Assembly: GCF_039993895.1 (NCBI RefSeq)
Contig: NZ_CP121194.1
Location: 62,001 to 126,000, forward strand
Length of the DNA stretch: 64,000 nucleotides
Reading direction: 5' to 3'
DNA from: Edaphobacter paludis
Lineage (GTDB): Bacteria; Acidobacteriota; Terriglobia; Terriglobales; Acidobacteriaceae
Under the pieces are notes generated by a model. It was not told the origin of the DNA. It did no database searches and saw nothing but the letters and a program-made list of their open reading frames with translations. Position 1 is the stretch's first letter. The number at the start of each line of letters is the position of its first letter. A program made the translations under genes and the position numbers. Shown piece by piece: positions 26,323-35,329 of this stretch.

Positions 26323-28794
26323 ATGCCCCTGCTTCCCAATGTTCCCTCGCCACTGCCTGAGTCGAGCGCCGCCGCGCTGGAGTGGCCGCGTCTGCGCGAC
26401 GCCGTTGCGGGCCGAACATTTTCGGCGCTGGGGCGGGCGTGGGTGCTGGCGCTCGAGCCTTCCGCCGATCTTAGCTGGATCGACCGGCAACAGCAGCGGA
26501 CAGAAGAGATGCGGAAGATGCTCTCGGGCGGTGGCAGCTTCGACTTCCATGGGCTATTCGACCCTACGGGGCTGCTCGACCAGGCGCGCATCGAGGGGGC
26601 AGCGCTGGAGGCGATGGAGATCAGCAGCCTGCTCAACGTCGTCGAACGGGTTGCGGCATGGCGTAATGTGATCGATCCGCCAGCCAGTGGCGCGCGGTAC
26701 AACTGGCCGGGGATCGTCGCGCTCTCGGAGCCGCTGCTGGGTTATGACTTCGCGCCGCTGCTGCGGTTGCTGCGCGGCAAGATCGAGCCTGACGGCTCGT
26801 TGAGTGATGATGCGTCGCCGGAGCTGCGCCGGATTCGCCGGGCCATGGAGCGGCAGCATCGCGCCATCGAAGAGAGCCTGCGCCGGTCGCTGCGCTCGCT
26901 GACCGAGGGCGGAAGCACGCAGGACGACCTCATCACCATTCGCGGCGACCGCTTCGTGATTCCAGTAAAGGCAGAGTTCAAGCGCAAGGTGCCGGGCGTG
27001 GTGCATGGGTCGTCTTCGTCGGGGCAGACGGTGTTTGTGGAGCCGCTGGAGACGATCGAGCAGAACAATGAACTTGTCCGTCTGCTCGATGAAGAACAGG
27101 CGGAGATTCACCGCATCCTGGTTGCGATGACAAGGGCGCTTGGCGAGAATGCCGCCGCGATTCATACGGGCACGTGCATCCTTGCCGAGGTGGAGGCGCA
27201 TGTTGCGCGGGCGCGGTTCGCCATTGACCTCAACTGCGTTCGGCCTGTGTTTACAGAGGAGTTGTCGCTTACCGCTGCGCGACATCCCTTGCTCGAGCTG
27301 CGCATGAAGGCCGCTGCGCGGGAAGAGGGAAGTGAGGCGGATAGTCCTGTGCCGCTGACGATTATCCTTCCCCCGGCGACGAAGCAACTCATCATCAGCG
27401 GCCCGAACACCGGCGGCAAGACGGTCTCGCTGAAGACGCTGGGATTGCTGGCGCTGATGGCGCAGGCCGGGATTCCGGTCCCGGCGGAGGAGGCGAAGCT
27501 GCCGCTGTTCACCAGTGTCTATGCGGACATTGGCGATGCGCAGTCGATCGAGCGCAATCTTTCGAGCTTCTCCGCGCACGTCGTCAATCTCGACCGCATC
27601 TCGCGCGAGGCGACGGCGTCGTCGCTGGTTCTGCTCGATGAACTGGGTTCGGCCACTGATCCGGAAGAGGGAGCGGCGCTGGCCGTGGCTGTGGCCTCGC
27701 ATTTTCTCGCGGCGAATGTCTGGTGCTGTATCACTACGCACCTTACGTCGCTGAAGGTCTACGCAGCCAACCATGCGGGAGTGCTCAACGCGGCGGTGGG
27801 CTTCGACCAGGAGACACTGACGCCGACGTATGAGCTTCGGCTGGGGGTGCCGGGGGCGTCTGCCGGTCTGAATATCGCTGCGCGGCTTGGGCTTTCGCCG
27901 GAGATTATCACAGCGGCGCGGGCGCAGATGACCACGCAGACCGCGGATATTGGAGCGTTTCTCGACCAGCTTCACGACCAGCTCACCGCGGCTATCGCTG
28001 AGCGCGAGACGCTTCGCCAGAGGGAGCGCGAGCTGTCCCGCGAGAAGGCGCGCGTGGAGGTGGAGGGGCGGGTCGAGCAGAAGGCGCGTACGAAGGAGCT
28101 TGAAGTAAAGCTCAATTCGCTGATCGAGGATTTTGCCTATCAGCTCCGCGAGACGGTCAAGGCCATCGACGACAAGACCGTCGCGCAGAAGATTGCGCGT
28201 GACTCCGCGGCTCGAATTGCGCGCTTGCGCCGCGAGTTTTCTGAGCAGTTCAACTCGACTGTCGTCGCTCACAATACCGGGGCGGACAAGAACGATCCCG
28301 CCGCGCAGCCGCATTTGCCGAAAGGCATCAAGGTCGGGGATCTGGTCAAGCTAAAGTCGTTGGGCAGGCAGGCGCGAGTCGATCGGGTGGTTGATGCGAA
28401 GACGTTTGAGGTCTCCATTGGCCCGATGAAGATGCGGGCCGGTATCGACGACATCGCCGGAGTGGAATCGGTGAAGGTCGTCACGCCGCTCGAAGCTGCG
28501 CGCAAGAGGGGCAACATCACTGTCTCCACCAATAGCGATCCGGACTATATGTCATCGGAGATTAATGTGATTGGCCGCACCGCCGACGAGGCGCATGATG
28601 AGGTTGAGCGCTTTCTCGATCGCGCCTTCCTGGCTGGGCTGCCGCGCATTCGTATCGTCCACGGAACCGGCATGGGGGTCCTGCGCCGCACGCTGCGAGA
28701 GTATCTGCGCGGCCATCCCCATGTCACTACTGTCACCGAACCCGCGCAGAATGAGGGAGGTCAGGGCGCGACTGTAGTGGAGCTGAGGCAGTAA
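26323..28794 (+). CDS. mutS2: Endonuclease MutS2
   Basis: MutS2 binds branched DNA (and stalled ribosomes in some bacteria) and suppresses recombination. From ATG 26323 it has 823 residues: MutS core and clamp, ATPase with Walker A SGPNTGGKTVSLKT (about 360), Walker B LVLLDELGSATDPEEGAALA (about 435), a long coiled coil (about 560-620, rich in Glu/Arg), and the C-terminal Smr nuclease domain (about 745-823) with RIVHGTGMGVLRRTLREYL. GTG 26299 is an alternative start; neither has a strong ribosome-binding site. There is no N-terminal mismatch-recognition domain, as expected for MutS2. Confidence 0.94.
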   Translation: MPLLPNVPSPLPESSAAALEWPRLRDAVAGRTFSALGRAWVLALEPSADLSWIDRQQQRTEEMRKMLSGGGSFDFHGLFDPTGLLDQARIEGAALEAMEISSLLNVVERVAAWRNVIDPPASGARYNWPGIVALSEPLLGYDFAPLLRLLRGKIEPDGSLSDDASPELRRIRRAMERQHRAIEESLRRSLRSLTEGGSTQDDLITIRGDRFVIPVKAEFKRKVPGVVHGSSSSGQTVFVEPLETIEQNNELVRLLDEEQAEIHRILVAMTRALGENAAAIHTGTCILAEVEAHVARARFAIDLNCVRPVFTEELSLTAARHPLLELRMKAAAREEGSEADSPVPLTIILPPATKQLIISGPNTGGKTVSLKTLGLLALMAQAGIPVPAEEAKLPLFTSVYADIGDAQSIERNLSSFSAHVVNLDRISREATASSLVLLDELGSATDPEEGAALAVAVASHFLAANVWCCITTHLTSLKVYAANHAGVLNAAVGFDQETLTPTYELRLGVPGASAGLNIAARLGLSPEIITAARAQMTTQTADIGAFLDQLHDQLTAAIAERETLRQRERELSREKARVEVEGRVEQKARTKELEVKLNSLIEDFAYQLRETVKAIDDKTVAQKIARDSAARIARLRREFSEQFNSTVVAHNTGADKNDPAAQPHLPKGIKVGDLVKLKSLGRQARVDRVVDAKTFEVSIGPMKMRAGIDDIAGVESVKVVTPLEAARKRGNITVSTNSDPDYMSSEINVIGRTADEAHDEVERFLDRAFLAGLPRIRIVHGTGMGVLRRTLREYLRGHPHVTTVTEPAQNEGGQGATVVELRQ

Positions 28795-28918
28795 TGATTC
28801 TGCAGCCGGCATAAACTGCAACTGGGCTATTTCAGATACCTTCGAGTCTTGATTCTCCGGTGAGAGGGAGAACGTTGTACTCTTGGTGTCGCAAGGCGCG
28901 ACGGGCGAGGGGACAGCG

Positions 28919-29407
28919 ATGGCGATGGCGGTGATGGCGTGGATTTTGGCGATCCCTATGCTTGGGGCGGCGACGGGGATGCGGACGTTCACTCCGATGG
29001 CGGTGATCTGCTGGTTTGCCTATGCCGGGAATCTGCCCGTGGACGAGACATGGGCGTCCTGGGTCGCGAAGCTGGTGACCGCGATTGTGTTTACCGTGCT
29101 TGCAGTAGGCGAGCTGGTGGGCGATAAGCTGCCGCAGACACCGGACCGAACCTCGATGTTGCCGCTACTGGCGAGACTGATCTTTGGCGGACTGGTGGGC
29201 GCGATTATCGCAGGGAGCTTGAATGGACCGGCGACGGAAGGAGCGATTCTGGGGATCGGTGGAGCGCTGGTGGGCGCGTTTGGGGGGTATCTTGTTCGCC
29301 GTGCCATTGTGGAGTGGTCAGGCGGCAAGGATTGGCCGGTTGCGGTCGCCGAGGACTTTGTTGCGGTGGGATTCGCCGTGATTGCGCTGGGGATTGTGAC
29401 CGGGTGA
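28919..29407 (+). CDS. DUF4126 family membrane protein
   Basis: ATG 28919 is preceded by GCGAGGGGA and gives 162 residues. Four hydrophobic stretches (WILAIPMLGAATGMRTFTPM, LVTAIVFTVLAVGELV, GAIIAGSL with GAILGIGGALVGAFGGYLV, VAVGFAVIALGIV) are separated by short loops including GDKLPQTPDRT, which is typical of DUF4126. Function is unknown; members are small integral membrane proteins. It follows mutS2 by 124 bp. Confidence 0.82.
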   Translation: MAMAVMAWILAIPMLGAATGMRTFTPMAVICWFAYAGNLPVDETWASWVAKLVTAIVFTVLAVGELVGDKLPQTPDRTSMLPLLARLIFGGLVGAIIAGSLNGPATEGAILGIGGALVGAFGGYLVRRAIVEWSGGKDWPVAVAEDFVAVGFAVIALGIVTG

Positions 29408-29473
29408 GGTAGGATGACAGCGTAAGGTGACACTTGTAAGTGCGCAAACGAACGTTGCGTTTTGGCGGTGTCC

Positions 29474-29495
29474 CATGTCCCAGAATCGGGACATG
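29474..29495. repeat. CATGTCCC hairpin repeat
   Basis: CATGTCCC (29474-29481) pairs with GGGACATG (29488-29495). The surrounding TCCCATGTCCC is close to the arm sequence of the terminator-like hairpin at 41539-41573, so these may be copies of one dispersed palindrome. It lies in the 196-bp gap between two membrane-protein genes and lacks a T-run. Confidence 0.5.
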
Positions 29496-29603
29496 AGGCA
29501 GCCGGGTTCGGATGTTTTTGAATTTATTGGTACATCCGGAGTACGGCCTGTATATTTCTGGCATCTCAGATCGAGAAGATATTTAGAAAGAGGACGAAGC
29601 CCT

Positions 29604-29801
29604 ATGTTTACGCCCACGCTTATCAGCATTATTGTGACCCTGATTGTGATTGGTCTGCTGTTGTATTTGATCGGGTTGATTCCGATGGATGGAACCATTA
29701 AGCAGATCATCCGCGTGGTTGTGATCATCGCCGTGATTGTGTGGTTGCTGCAATCGTTTGGGCTGCTTGGGCCGATCGGGCACGGGCACTTGATGCGGTA
29801 G
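29604..29801 (+). CDS. Small two-helix membrane protein (Thivi_2564-like)
   Basis: The gene encodes 65 residues from ATG 29604. Two hydrophobic helices (LISIIVTLIVIGLLLYLIGL and IIRVVVIIAVIVWLLQSFG) flank a short polar loop with PMDGTIKQ. This pattern matches tiny membrane proteins of the Thivi_2564 type, for which I know no function. AAAGAGGAC upstream may serve as a ribosome-binding site, though it is somewhat distant. The frame is open further upstream, but only this part looks like protein. Confidence 0.7.
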   Translation: MFTPTLISIIVTLIVIGLLLYLIGLIPMDGTIKQIIRVVVIIAVIVWLLQSFGLLGPIGHGHLMR

Positions 29802-29824
29802 TTTCGCGGCGGCTATCCGGCTGT

Positions 29825-31165
29825 TTATCCCCAGAGAACCTTGCGTGCCGTGGCGCGAAGGGTCGATTCGCTTTGAGCTCCAATTCTGCTTCCTACGAGT
29901 TCTTCGTGCTTTCGACTGCCGTCGGATCGGCTGACCTCGCCCGCGCAGACGCGGTTGCGGCCAGTTCGCTTGGCCTCATAGAGGGCCTTGTCGGCCGCTT
30001 CGAGCAGATCTTCGATGCAGAACGGGTCGCCGGGCAGACAGGTTGCGACGCCGCAGCTTACGGTGGTGGGGAGCACGGTGGATGAGTCGGCGGATTCGAC
30101 GGCGGGCGAACCTGCGACCTCGACGAGCTTGCGGATGCGCTCGGCGACGATCAGCGCCGAACGCTGTGAGGTCTGGGGGAGCAGGACGACAAACTCTTCC
30201 CCGCCAAAGCGGGCCGCGAAGTCGTCCTTGCCGCGCAAGGACTGCTGCAGGAGCGATGCGACGCGAGTCAGCACTTTGTCGCCGTAGAGGTGGCCGCGAA
30301 GGTCGTTGACCGCCTTGAAGCGGTCGATATCGATGACGATGGCGGAGAGCAGGGTGCCGTCGGCCATGGTCTGCTGCCAGAGGGTCCCGCAATAGAGCTC
30401 GAACGAGTGACGATTGGCGAGGCCGGTGAGATTGTCGCGGTTGGAGATGCGATGCAGTTCGGCGTTGACGTAGGCAAGCTCTTCACTCTGCATCTCATTG
30501 CGCAGCAGCATGAGATAAACCAGGCGAAGATGCCGGCCGAAGCTGAAGTTCGCAACCAGGGAGATGGTGACGGAGAAACCGGTCAGCATGATACCCAGCG
30601 TCTGCTCCACCGGGCTGAGGAAACGATCGAAATGGATAAAGATGAGGTCGGCGCCGAACATTACTGCCGAGGTGGAGAGCGCATAGGTAAACGGCAGGCG
30701 CATCACCAGGTTTGCAAACAGGATGACAATGATCAGGGCGGCCTGCGCATAGGCTGAGGAGGCCGGGCTCTTGTCCATCGCTATATAGAGCTGGGAGAGC
30801 CCGGCGAGGCCGATCACCGCTGCGACGCTGGCTTCGCGGTAAACTTTTCCCGGATTCCACCGCATACTGGCGTTGACCAGAAGCGCCAGCGGGGTGATGA
30901 TGCCCGCCCGCAGAATGATCGCACTCCATGAGTTGCCGTCGCCGATGCAATAGTCGATGACGGCAAAGAGATCGAACAACACGATGGCGATGAGGCCCTG
31001 ATACCAGAGGTGGGTGGCGCGCTGCCCGGCGATGTTCTGTTCGAAGCGCTCTTCGAGCAGGGGCGGCAGCTTCGGCCACTTCAATTTCACGCCAGAGAGC
31101 CGCTCGATTTCCTGGGTGACCTGGTTGTGAATTGAATTGGACTCCATAAAATCGCTGTCCTTCAC
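29825..31165 (-). CDS. Membrane-bound diguanylate cyclase (GGDEF)
   Basis: The gene encodes 446 residues. The N-terminal half contains about six membrane helices (for example GLIAIVLFDLFAVIDYCIG and IMLTGFSVTISLVANFSFG), followed by a GGDEF domain (about 250-415) with DNLTGLANRHSFE, VIDIDRFKAVND and active-site ARFGGEEFVVLLP. It should make cyclic di-GMP. The inhibitory RxxD site usually lies five residues before GGEEF; here RGKDD places the Arg one residue too far, so product inhibition may be altered. The membrane part resembles sensor regions of unknown ligand. It stands alone. Confidence 0.9.
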   Translation of the reverse strand: MKDSDFMESNSIHNQVTQEIERLSGVKLKWPKLPPLLEERFEQNIAGQRATHLWYQGLIAIVLFDLFAVIDYCIGDGNSWSAIILRAGIITPLALLVNASMRWNPGKVYREASVAAVIGLAGLSQLYIAMDKSPASSAYAQAALIIVILFANLVMRLPFTYALSTSAVMFGADLIFIHFDRFLSPVEQTLGIMLTGFSVTISLVANFSFGRHLRLVYLMLLRNEMQSEELAYVNAELHRISNRDNLTGLANRHSFELYCGTLWQQTMADGTLLSAIVIDIDRFKAVNDLRGHLYGDKVLTRVASLLQQSLRGKDDFAARFGGEEFVVLLPQTSQRSALIVAERIRKLVEVAGSPAVESADSSTVLPTTVSCGVATCLPGDPFCIEDLLEAADKALYEAKRTGRNRVCAGEVSRSDGSRKHEELVGSRIGAQSESTLRATARKVLWG

Positions 31166-31516
31166 GCTGTAGAACCGAGCTGGGTACGTGCCGCAGCCTC
31201 TTCTGTCATCCTGTTGAACTAAATGGGTTGATTACCGGTTATAGTTTCATTGCAATAGCCTGATAAGTCTGTCACAGTCGGAGAACGAAATTATTTCAGT
31301 CTTCTGCAACTTTAGGGCTATTTCTTTCAAATTGCTACCTAATAAGATGCCTGAGAAAAGAAAACCAACCTCCCGAAAAGCCGCTATCGATTTTATATGT
31401 AAAAACATGAAGCGAGCTTGAGTTCCCGCCATAGGCAAACGATTGTGTTGGGGTTCCGATGTACTCTTCCCCTTCGGGGCGCTCCGAGGCGGGATGACAT
31501 CGGTGAAGTGCCTCCG
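31166..31516. other. 351-bp non-coding gap with a hairpin downstream of panC
   Basis: I find no credible gene. The middle part (about 31220-31420) is AT-rich, unlike the flanks, and probably holds the promoter of the minus-strand cyclase gene at its left end. Near the right end, CCGATGT (31456-31462) pairs with ACATCGG (31497-31503) around a CCCC-TTC-GGGG mini-hairpin and a GCGGGATGACAT tail. This lies 14 bp past the panC stop and probably helps end that transcript. Confidence 0.55.
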
Positions 31517-32350
31517 TCAGCCCGCGAGAAAATTATCGATCAGGCGGGTTTGGCCGACCCAGGCAGCGATGGCGACCAGGGTTCCCGGTTCCACGATATC
31601 GACCGGGAGAAGCGTCTGCGCATCGACGGCTGCGAGATAGTCGACCTTTACGGTGGCCAATTCCTGGGTTGCCTGCCGTATCAGTTCCTCACTCCGGCGT
31701 TGGCCGGTGGCAATAATTTGCTGGATATGGCGCAGGGCACGGGGCAGGGCGAGGGCTTGGACCCGTTCGGCGGGGCTGAGATAGCGATTGCGGCTGCTCA
31801 GGGCGAGGCCGTCGGCGTCGCGGACGATGGGACAGCCGATCACTTCGATGTCGAAGTTCAGGTCGCGGACCATCTGCCGCAGCACGGCGAGTTGAGCGGC
31901 ATCCTTCTGGCCGAAGTAGGCGCGGTGAGGCTGGGCGATATGGAACAATTTGGCGACGACGGTGGCTACGCCGGTGAAGTGACCGGGGCGCGAGGCTCCG
32001 TCGAGGCGGTCGCCGATGCCGTCTACGGTGATTTTGGTGACTGCACCGGGGGGGTACATCTCCGCGGCGGTGGGGGCAAAGAGCAAGGCGACTCCCTCAG
32101 CGGCGAGCTGTCGGCAGTCGTCGTCGAAGGTGCGAGGATACTTTGCAAGATCTTCATTGGGTCCGAACTGGAGGGGGTTGACGAAGATGGAAGCGGCGAC
32201 CGCGGCGCACTCCGACCGTGCCCGGCGGACGAGCGAAAGGTGTCCTTCGTGAAGCGCGCCCATCGTTGGCACAAAGCCCAGCGGGGCGTTATCTGTGCGC
32301 AGGCTGCGGCATAGCTGCTGCATTTCACTTGCGGTTTGGACAATCTTCAT
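31517..32350 (-). CDS. panC: Pantothenate synthetase
   Basis: PanC joins pantoate and beta-alanine using ATP. The 277 residues show VPTMGALHEGHLSLVRRAR (HxGH-type nucleotide site, about 27-46), SIFVNPLQFGPNEDL, AYFGQKDAAQLAVLRQMV and LSSRNRYLSPAER. It starts 6 bp after the panB stop, so both are in one operon. A hairpin lies just past its stop. Confidence 0.96.
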   Translation of the reverse strand: MKIVQTASEMQQLCRSLRTDNAPLGFVPTMGALHEGHLSLVRRARSECAAVAASIFVNPLQFGPNEDLAKYPRTFDDDCRQLAAEGVALLFAPTAAEMYPPGAVTKITVDGIGDRLDGASRPGHFTGVATVVAKLFHIAQPHRAYFGQKDAAQLAVLRQMVRDLNFDIEVIGCPIVRDADGLALSSRNRYLSPAERVQALALPRALRHIQQIIATGQRRSEELIRQATQELATVKVDYLAAVDAQTLLPVDIVEPGTLVAIAAWVGQTRLIDNFLAG

Positions 32351-32356
32351 GGGTTG

Positions 32357-33259
32357 TCAGCCAGCCTTCTCGGTTAGGGCTGCCATGCGATCGCGCATCT
32401 CCTGGGAGAGATGGTAGCTCTCCGCGTCGGAGGGAAACTGGTGGGTTTCGACGTCGCGCTTGTAGTTGCCGAGGGCCTCGCGCATTATGCCGGAGACGTC
32501 GGCGTAGCGGCGGACGAATTTGGCGGGGGCAGAGAAGGTCATGGTCATCATGTCGTGAAGGACGAGGACCTGACCGTCGCAGTCGGGGCCGGCACCAATG
32601 CCGATGGTGGGGACGTGCAGCTCGTCGGTGACGATCTTGGCCAGCTCGCGGGGAACGCCTTCGAGCACGATGGCGAAGCATCCGGCATCTTCAAGCGCAA
32701 GCGCGTCGGCGCGCATCTCCTCGATGGCGGCCAGGGTTTTGCCCTGCACTTTATAGCCGCCCATGCGGTGGACGCTTTGCGGCGTGAGGCCGATATGGCC
32801 CATGACCGGGACCTGAGCGCCGACGATGCGGCGCACCAGATCGACCCGCTCGCGTCCGCCTTCGATCTTTACGGCTTCTGCTCCGGCCTCTTTGACGAAG
32901 CGCAGAGCGTTGGCAACGCCCTCGCTTTCGTCGATCTGGTAGCTGCCGAAGGGCATATCGGCGACTAAAAGGGCGCGGCGGACGGCACGGCGAACGCCGC
33001 GAGTGTAGAGCAGCATCTCGTCCATGGTGATGGCCAGCGTGTTCTCGTGGCCTTGCATGACCATGGCGAGCGAGTCGCCGACGAGGATGACGTCGAGGCC
33101 GACTTCGTCGACGAGGCGAGCGCTGGCGTAGTCGTAGGCTGTGACGACGGTGATGGGCTCGTGGGCCAGCTTTTTATCGAGAAGAGAGGGAACTGTGACT
33201 TTTGCGGCGGGGTTGCCGGGGCGGTCTGCGCTCGCGGCGCGAAACGTTGTCAAACTCAT
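32357..33259 (-). CDS. panB: 3-methyl-2-oxobutanoate hydroxymethyltransferase
   Basis: PanB makes ketopantoate from 2-oxoisovalerate. I chose ATG 33259 (MSLTTFRAAS) because TGGAG lies seven bases upstream; the result is 300 residues. Signatures: VVTAYDYASARLVDEVGLD, ILVGDSLAMVMQGHENTL, metal and substrate residues in PVMGHIGLTPQSV, and VPTIGIGAGPDCDGQVLVLHD. It forms an operon with panC; coaBC, the next enzymes of the CoA route, lies 0.7 kb away on the same strand. Confidence 0.96.
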   Translation of the reverse strand: MSLTTFRAASADRPGNPAAKVTVPSLLDKKLAHEPITVVTAYDYASARLVDEVGLDVILVGDSLAMVMQGHENTLAITMDEMLLYTRGVRRAVRRALLVADMPFGSYQIDESEGVANALRFVKEAGAEAVKIEGGRERVDLVRRIVGAQVPVMGHIGLTPQSVHRMGGYKVQGKTLAAIEEMRADALALEDAGCFAIVLEGVPRELAKIVTDELHVPTIGIGAGPDCDGQVLVLHDMMTMTFSAPAKFVRRYADVSGIMREALGNYKRDVETHQFPSDAESYHLSQEMRDRMAALTEKAG

Positions 33260-33429
33260 TGCAAATCTCCAGTGCAGCTCCGCCGCGTGCTGCATAATTG
33301 CAGCTTTGGCTGGATACCGCCTGTCGCCAGCTAATCTCTGGCAGCACTTTAAGCCTACGCGTCACGGACTTCCACTGGCAAGCCGCCCCGCAAGCGGCCC
33401 AGCTAGTTTTCCAGGCCTACAATCGTGCC

Positions 33430-33978
33430 ATGCCGATCTACGGATATCTCATCGTTGCCGTCGGATGGCTGGTGTGGTTCATCCCGTTTCCGCTGAATGG
33501 GTGGAACCGAAACCCTCCGCAGAGAAGGGATCGACGTGCGCGCTGGGGTGTTCTGCTTCAGGTGTTGTCCTACCTGCTTCTATCGCTGGGGCATTTCTGG
33601 ACGAGATCACCTGCTATGTGGCAGAGTGGGCTCGCAATTGTCCTGTTCGGGTTTGCGGCTCTCTTGTCGTGGACCAGCACACGCGCATTGGGGCGGCATC
33701 TGCGTTTTGAGGCCGCGCTCAGTCCGGACCATGTACTGGTGCGTTCTGGTCCTTATCGTCTGCTTCGACACCCCATCTATACGTCGATGTTCTGTTTGCT
33801 GCTGGGAACCGGTTTCATGGTTGGGTCGCCGCTTCTTCTCGGCCTCGCAATCGTGATCTTCCTGATCGGCACGGAGATTCGTGTGCACGTCGAAGACAGT
33901 CTGCTGGCGTCCCGCTTCGGTGACCAGTTTCGCAACTATCAGCACGGCGTTTCGGCTTACATTCCCCTCATCCGATAG
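33430..33978 (+). CDS. Isoprenylcysteine carboxyl methyltransferase-family membrane protein
   Basis: ATG 33430 gives 182 residues with four to five membrane helices. The C-terminal half has the ICMT/PEMT signature SGPYRLLRHPIYTSMF (about 118-133) and a terminal EIRVHVEDSLLASRFG segment, which bind S-adenosylmethionine at the membrane face. Bacterial members methylate lipids or unknown acceptors. It is divergent from panB (170-bp gap), and its stop overlaps the end of coaBC by 11 bp in convergent orientation. Confidence 0.85.
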   Translation: MPIYGYLIVAVGWLVWFIPFPLNGWNRNPPQRRDRRARWGVLLQVLSYLLLSLGHFWTRSPAMWQSGLAIVLFGFAALLSWTSTRALGRHLRFEAALSPDHVLVRSGPYRLLRHPIYTSMFCLLLGTGFMVGSPLLLGLAIVIFLIGTEIRVHVEDSLLASRFGDQFRNYQHGVSAYIPLIR

Positions 33979-35221
33979 CTGTGGGCTTTAAAGCCCAACT
34001 GCGCAGCCGCCGGACCTCGTCGAGAATTTGCCCGGCCATCTCGCTCTTGCTCATCGCGGGGATCTCTACCGCTCTCTCTCGCGTCAGAAAGGTCCCTGCG
34101 TTTCTTGAGGAATCAAATCCCAACGCGCTTGACGAGACGTCGTTGACCACCACGGCGTCCACGCCTTTGCGCTCGAGCTTCGCGCGGCCATTTGCGAGGA
34201 TGTCGCTGGTTTCGGCGGCGAAGCCGATGACCAGTGTTGCAGGATTTCTCTGCGCCGCTATTTCGCGCAGGATGTCCTGCGTTGGCTCCAGTTCGATTGT
34301 GCGGGGGCCTTCGCGCTTTAATTTTTGCGTGGCGGCCTGCTTCACGGTGTAGTCGCTGACCGCTGCGGCCATGATCACAATGGTGGCCTCATTCAGCCGC
34401 TCCAGTACCGCCGCTCGCATCTCTGCGGCAGAGGATACGCAGACAACCTCGCAGCCTGCCGGGACGGGAATGGTGGTTGACGCGCAGATAAGGATGACGC
34501 GTGCGCCGCGTCGTTGTGCGGCCTCGGCGATGGCAAAGCCCATGCGTCCGCTGGAGCGGTTGCCGATGAAGCGTACGGGGTCGATGGCCTCGCGGGTTCC
34601 ACCTGCGGTAATCAGAACCGTCTCGCTGGTGAAGTCGGTGCCCGAAGCCAGAGTTTGTTGTACGGCTGCGAGGATGGTTGCGCCGTCGGCCAGGCGGCCG
34701 CCGCCGACCATGCCGCAGGCGAGATAGCCGCTACCGGGTTCGACGATTTTTACGCCGCGAGCGCGGAGCGTCTCTATATTGGCGCGGGTCGCGGGGTGGT
34801 TCCACATGTTGACGTTCATGGCTGGCGCGACGATGACCGGGGCCTCCGTCGCCAGATACATGGTCGAGAGAAAATCGTCGGCGAGGCCGTGGGCGAATTT
34901 GGCCAGAACGTGCGCTGTCGCCGGAGCGACGATCAAGGCGCGGGTCGTCTGCGCTTCGTTGATGTGCTCGATGCCGGACGCGGCTTCTTCGTCTTCCGCG
35001 CCGATAACAGCGTCCTCACTCCAGAGGCTGGTGATGACTTTGTGGCCGGTGATGGCGCTAAAGGTCAGCGGGCGGATGAACTCCTCGGCGGAGCGGGTCA
35101 TGACGACGTGAGGATCGAAGGCTGCGTCCTGAAGAAGCCGGACCAGTTCGACGGACTTATAAGCGGCGATCCCTCCGCAGACGGCTACCGTAACCTTCAG
35201 GCGCTCGGCACACATATGCAT
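33968..35221 (-). CDS. coaBC: Phosphopantothenoylcysteine decarboxylase / phosphopantothenate-cysteine ligase
   Basis: This bifunctional enzyme carries out two steps of CoA synthesis. The 417 residues split into a CoaC flavoprotein half (residues about 8-185: VAVCGGIAAYKSVELVR, catalytic His in IEHINEAQ, PAMNVNMWNHPAT, and the Cys clamp in GYLACGMVGGGRLAD) and a CoaB half (about 195-400: LITAGGTREAIDPVRFIGN, SSGRMGFAIA, MAAAVSDYTV, QKLKREG). Its start may be M1 or M3 (MHMCAERL). With panB and panC it gives a local CoA-synthesis cluster. Confidence 0.95.
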   Translation of the reverse strand: MHMCAERLKVTVAVCGGIAAYKSVELVRLLQDAAFDPHVVMTRSAEEFIRPLTFSAITGHKVITSLWSEDAVIGAEDEEAASGIEHINEAQTTRALIVAPATAHVLAKFAHGLADDFLSTMYLATEAPVIVAPAMNVNMWNHPATRANIETLRARGVKIVEPGSGYLACGMVGGGRLADGATILAAVQQTLASGTDFTSETVLITAGGTREAIDPVRFIGNRSSGRMGFAIAEAAQRRGARVILICASTTIPVPAGCEVVCVSSAAEMRAAVLERLNEATIVIMAAAVSDYTVKQAATQKLKREGPRTIELEPTQDILREIAAQRNPATLVIGFAAETSDILANGRAKLERKGVDAVVVNDVSSSALGFDSSRNAGTFLTRERAVEIPAMSKSEMAGQILDEVRRLRSWALKPTAIG

Positions 35222-35329
35222 TCACTCCAAAAGCCGATGGTCTCACAATCGCGGCAGCGCGTGCATACCGCTTAAGAAAGTAACGCGGCGGCAACACCAC
35301 GTTCACTCTCTCGTCATGTGCTGCTTTGA

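Noticed and set aside
26554-28314. 586-codon open frame antisense to mutS2
   Set aside because: Extremely Arg-rich with no fold; mutS2 on the other strand has every expected motif.
31247-31438. 63-codon minus-strand frame in the cyclase-panC gap
   Set aside because: No clear ribosome-binding site, family or context; treated as non-coding.
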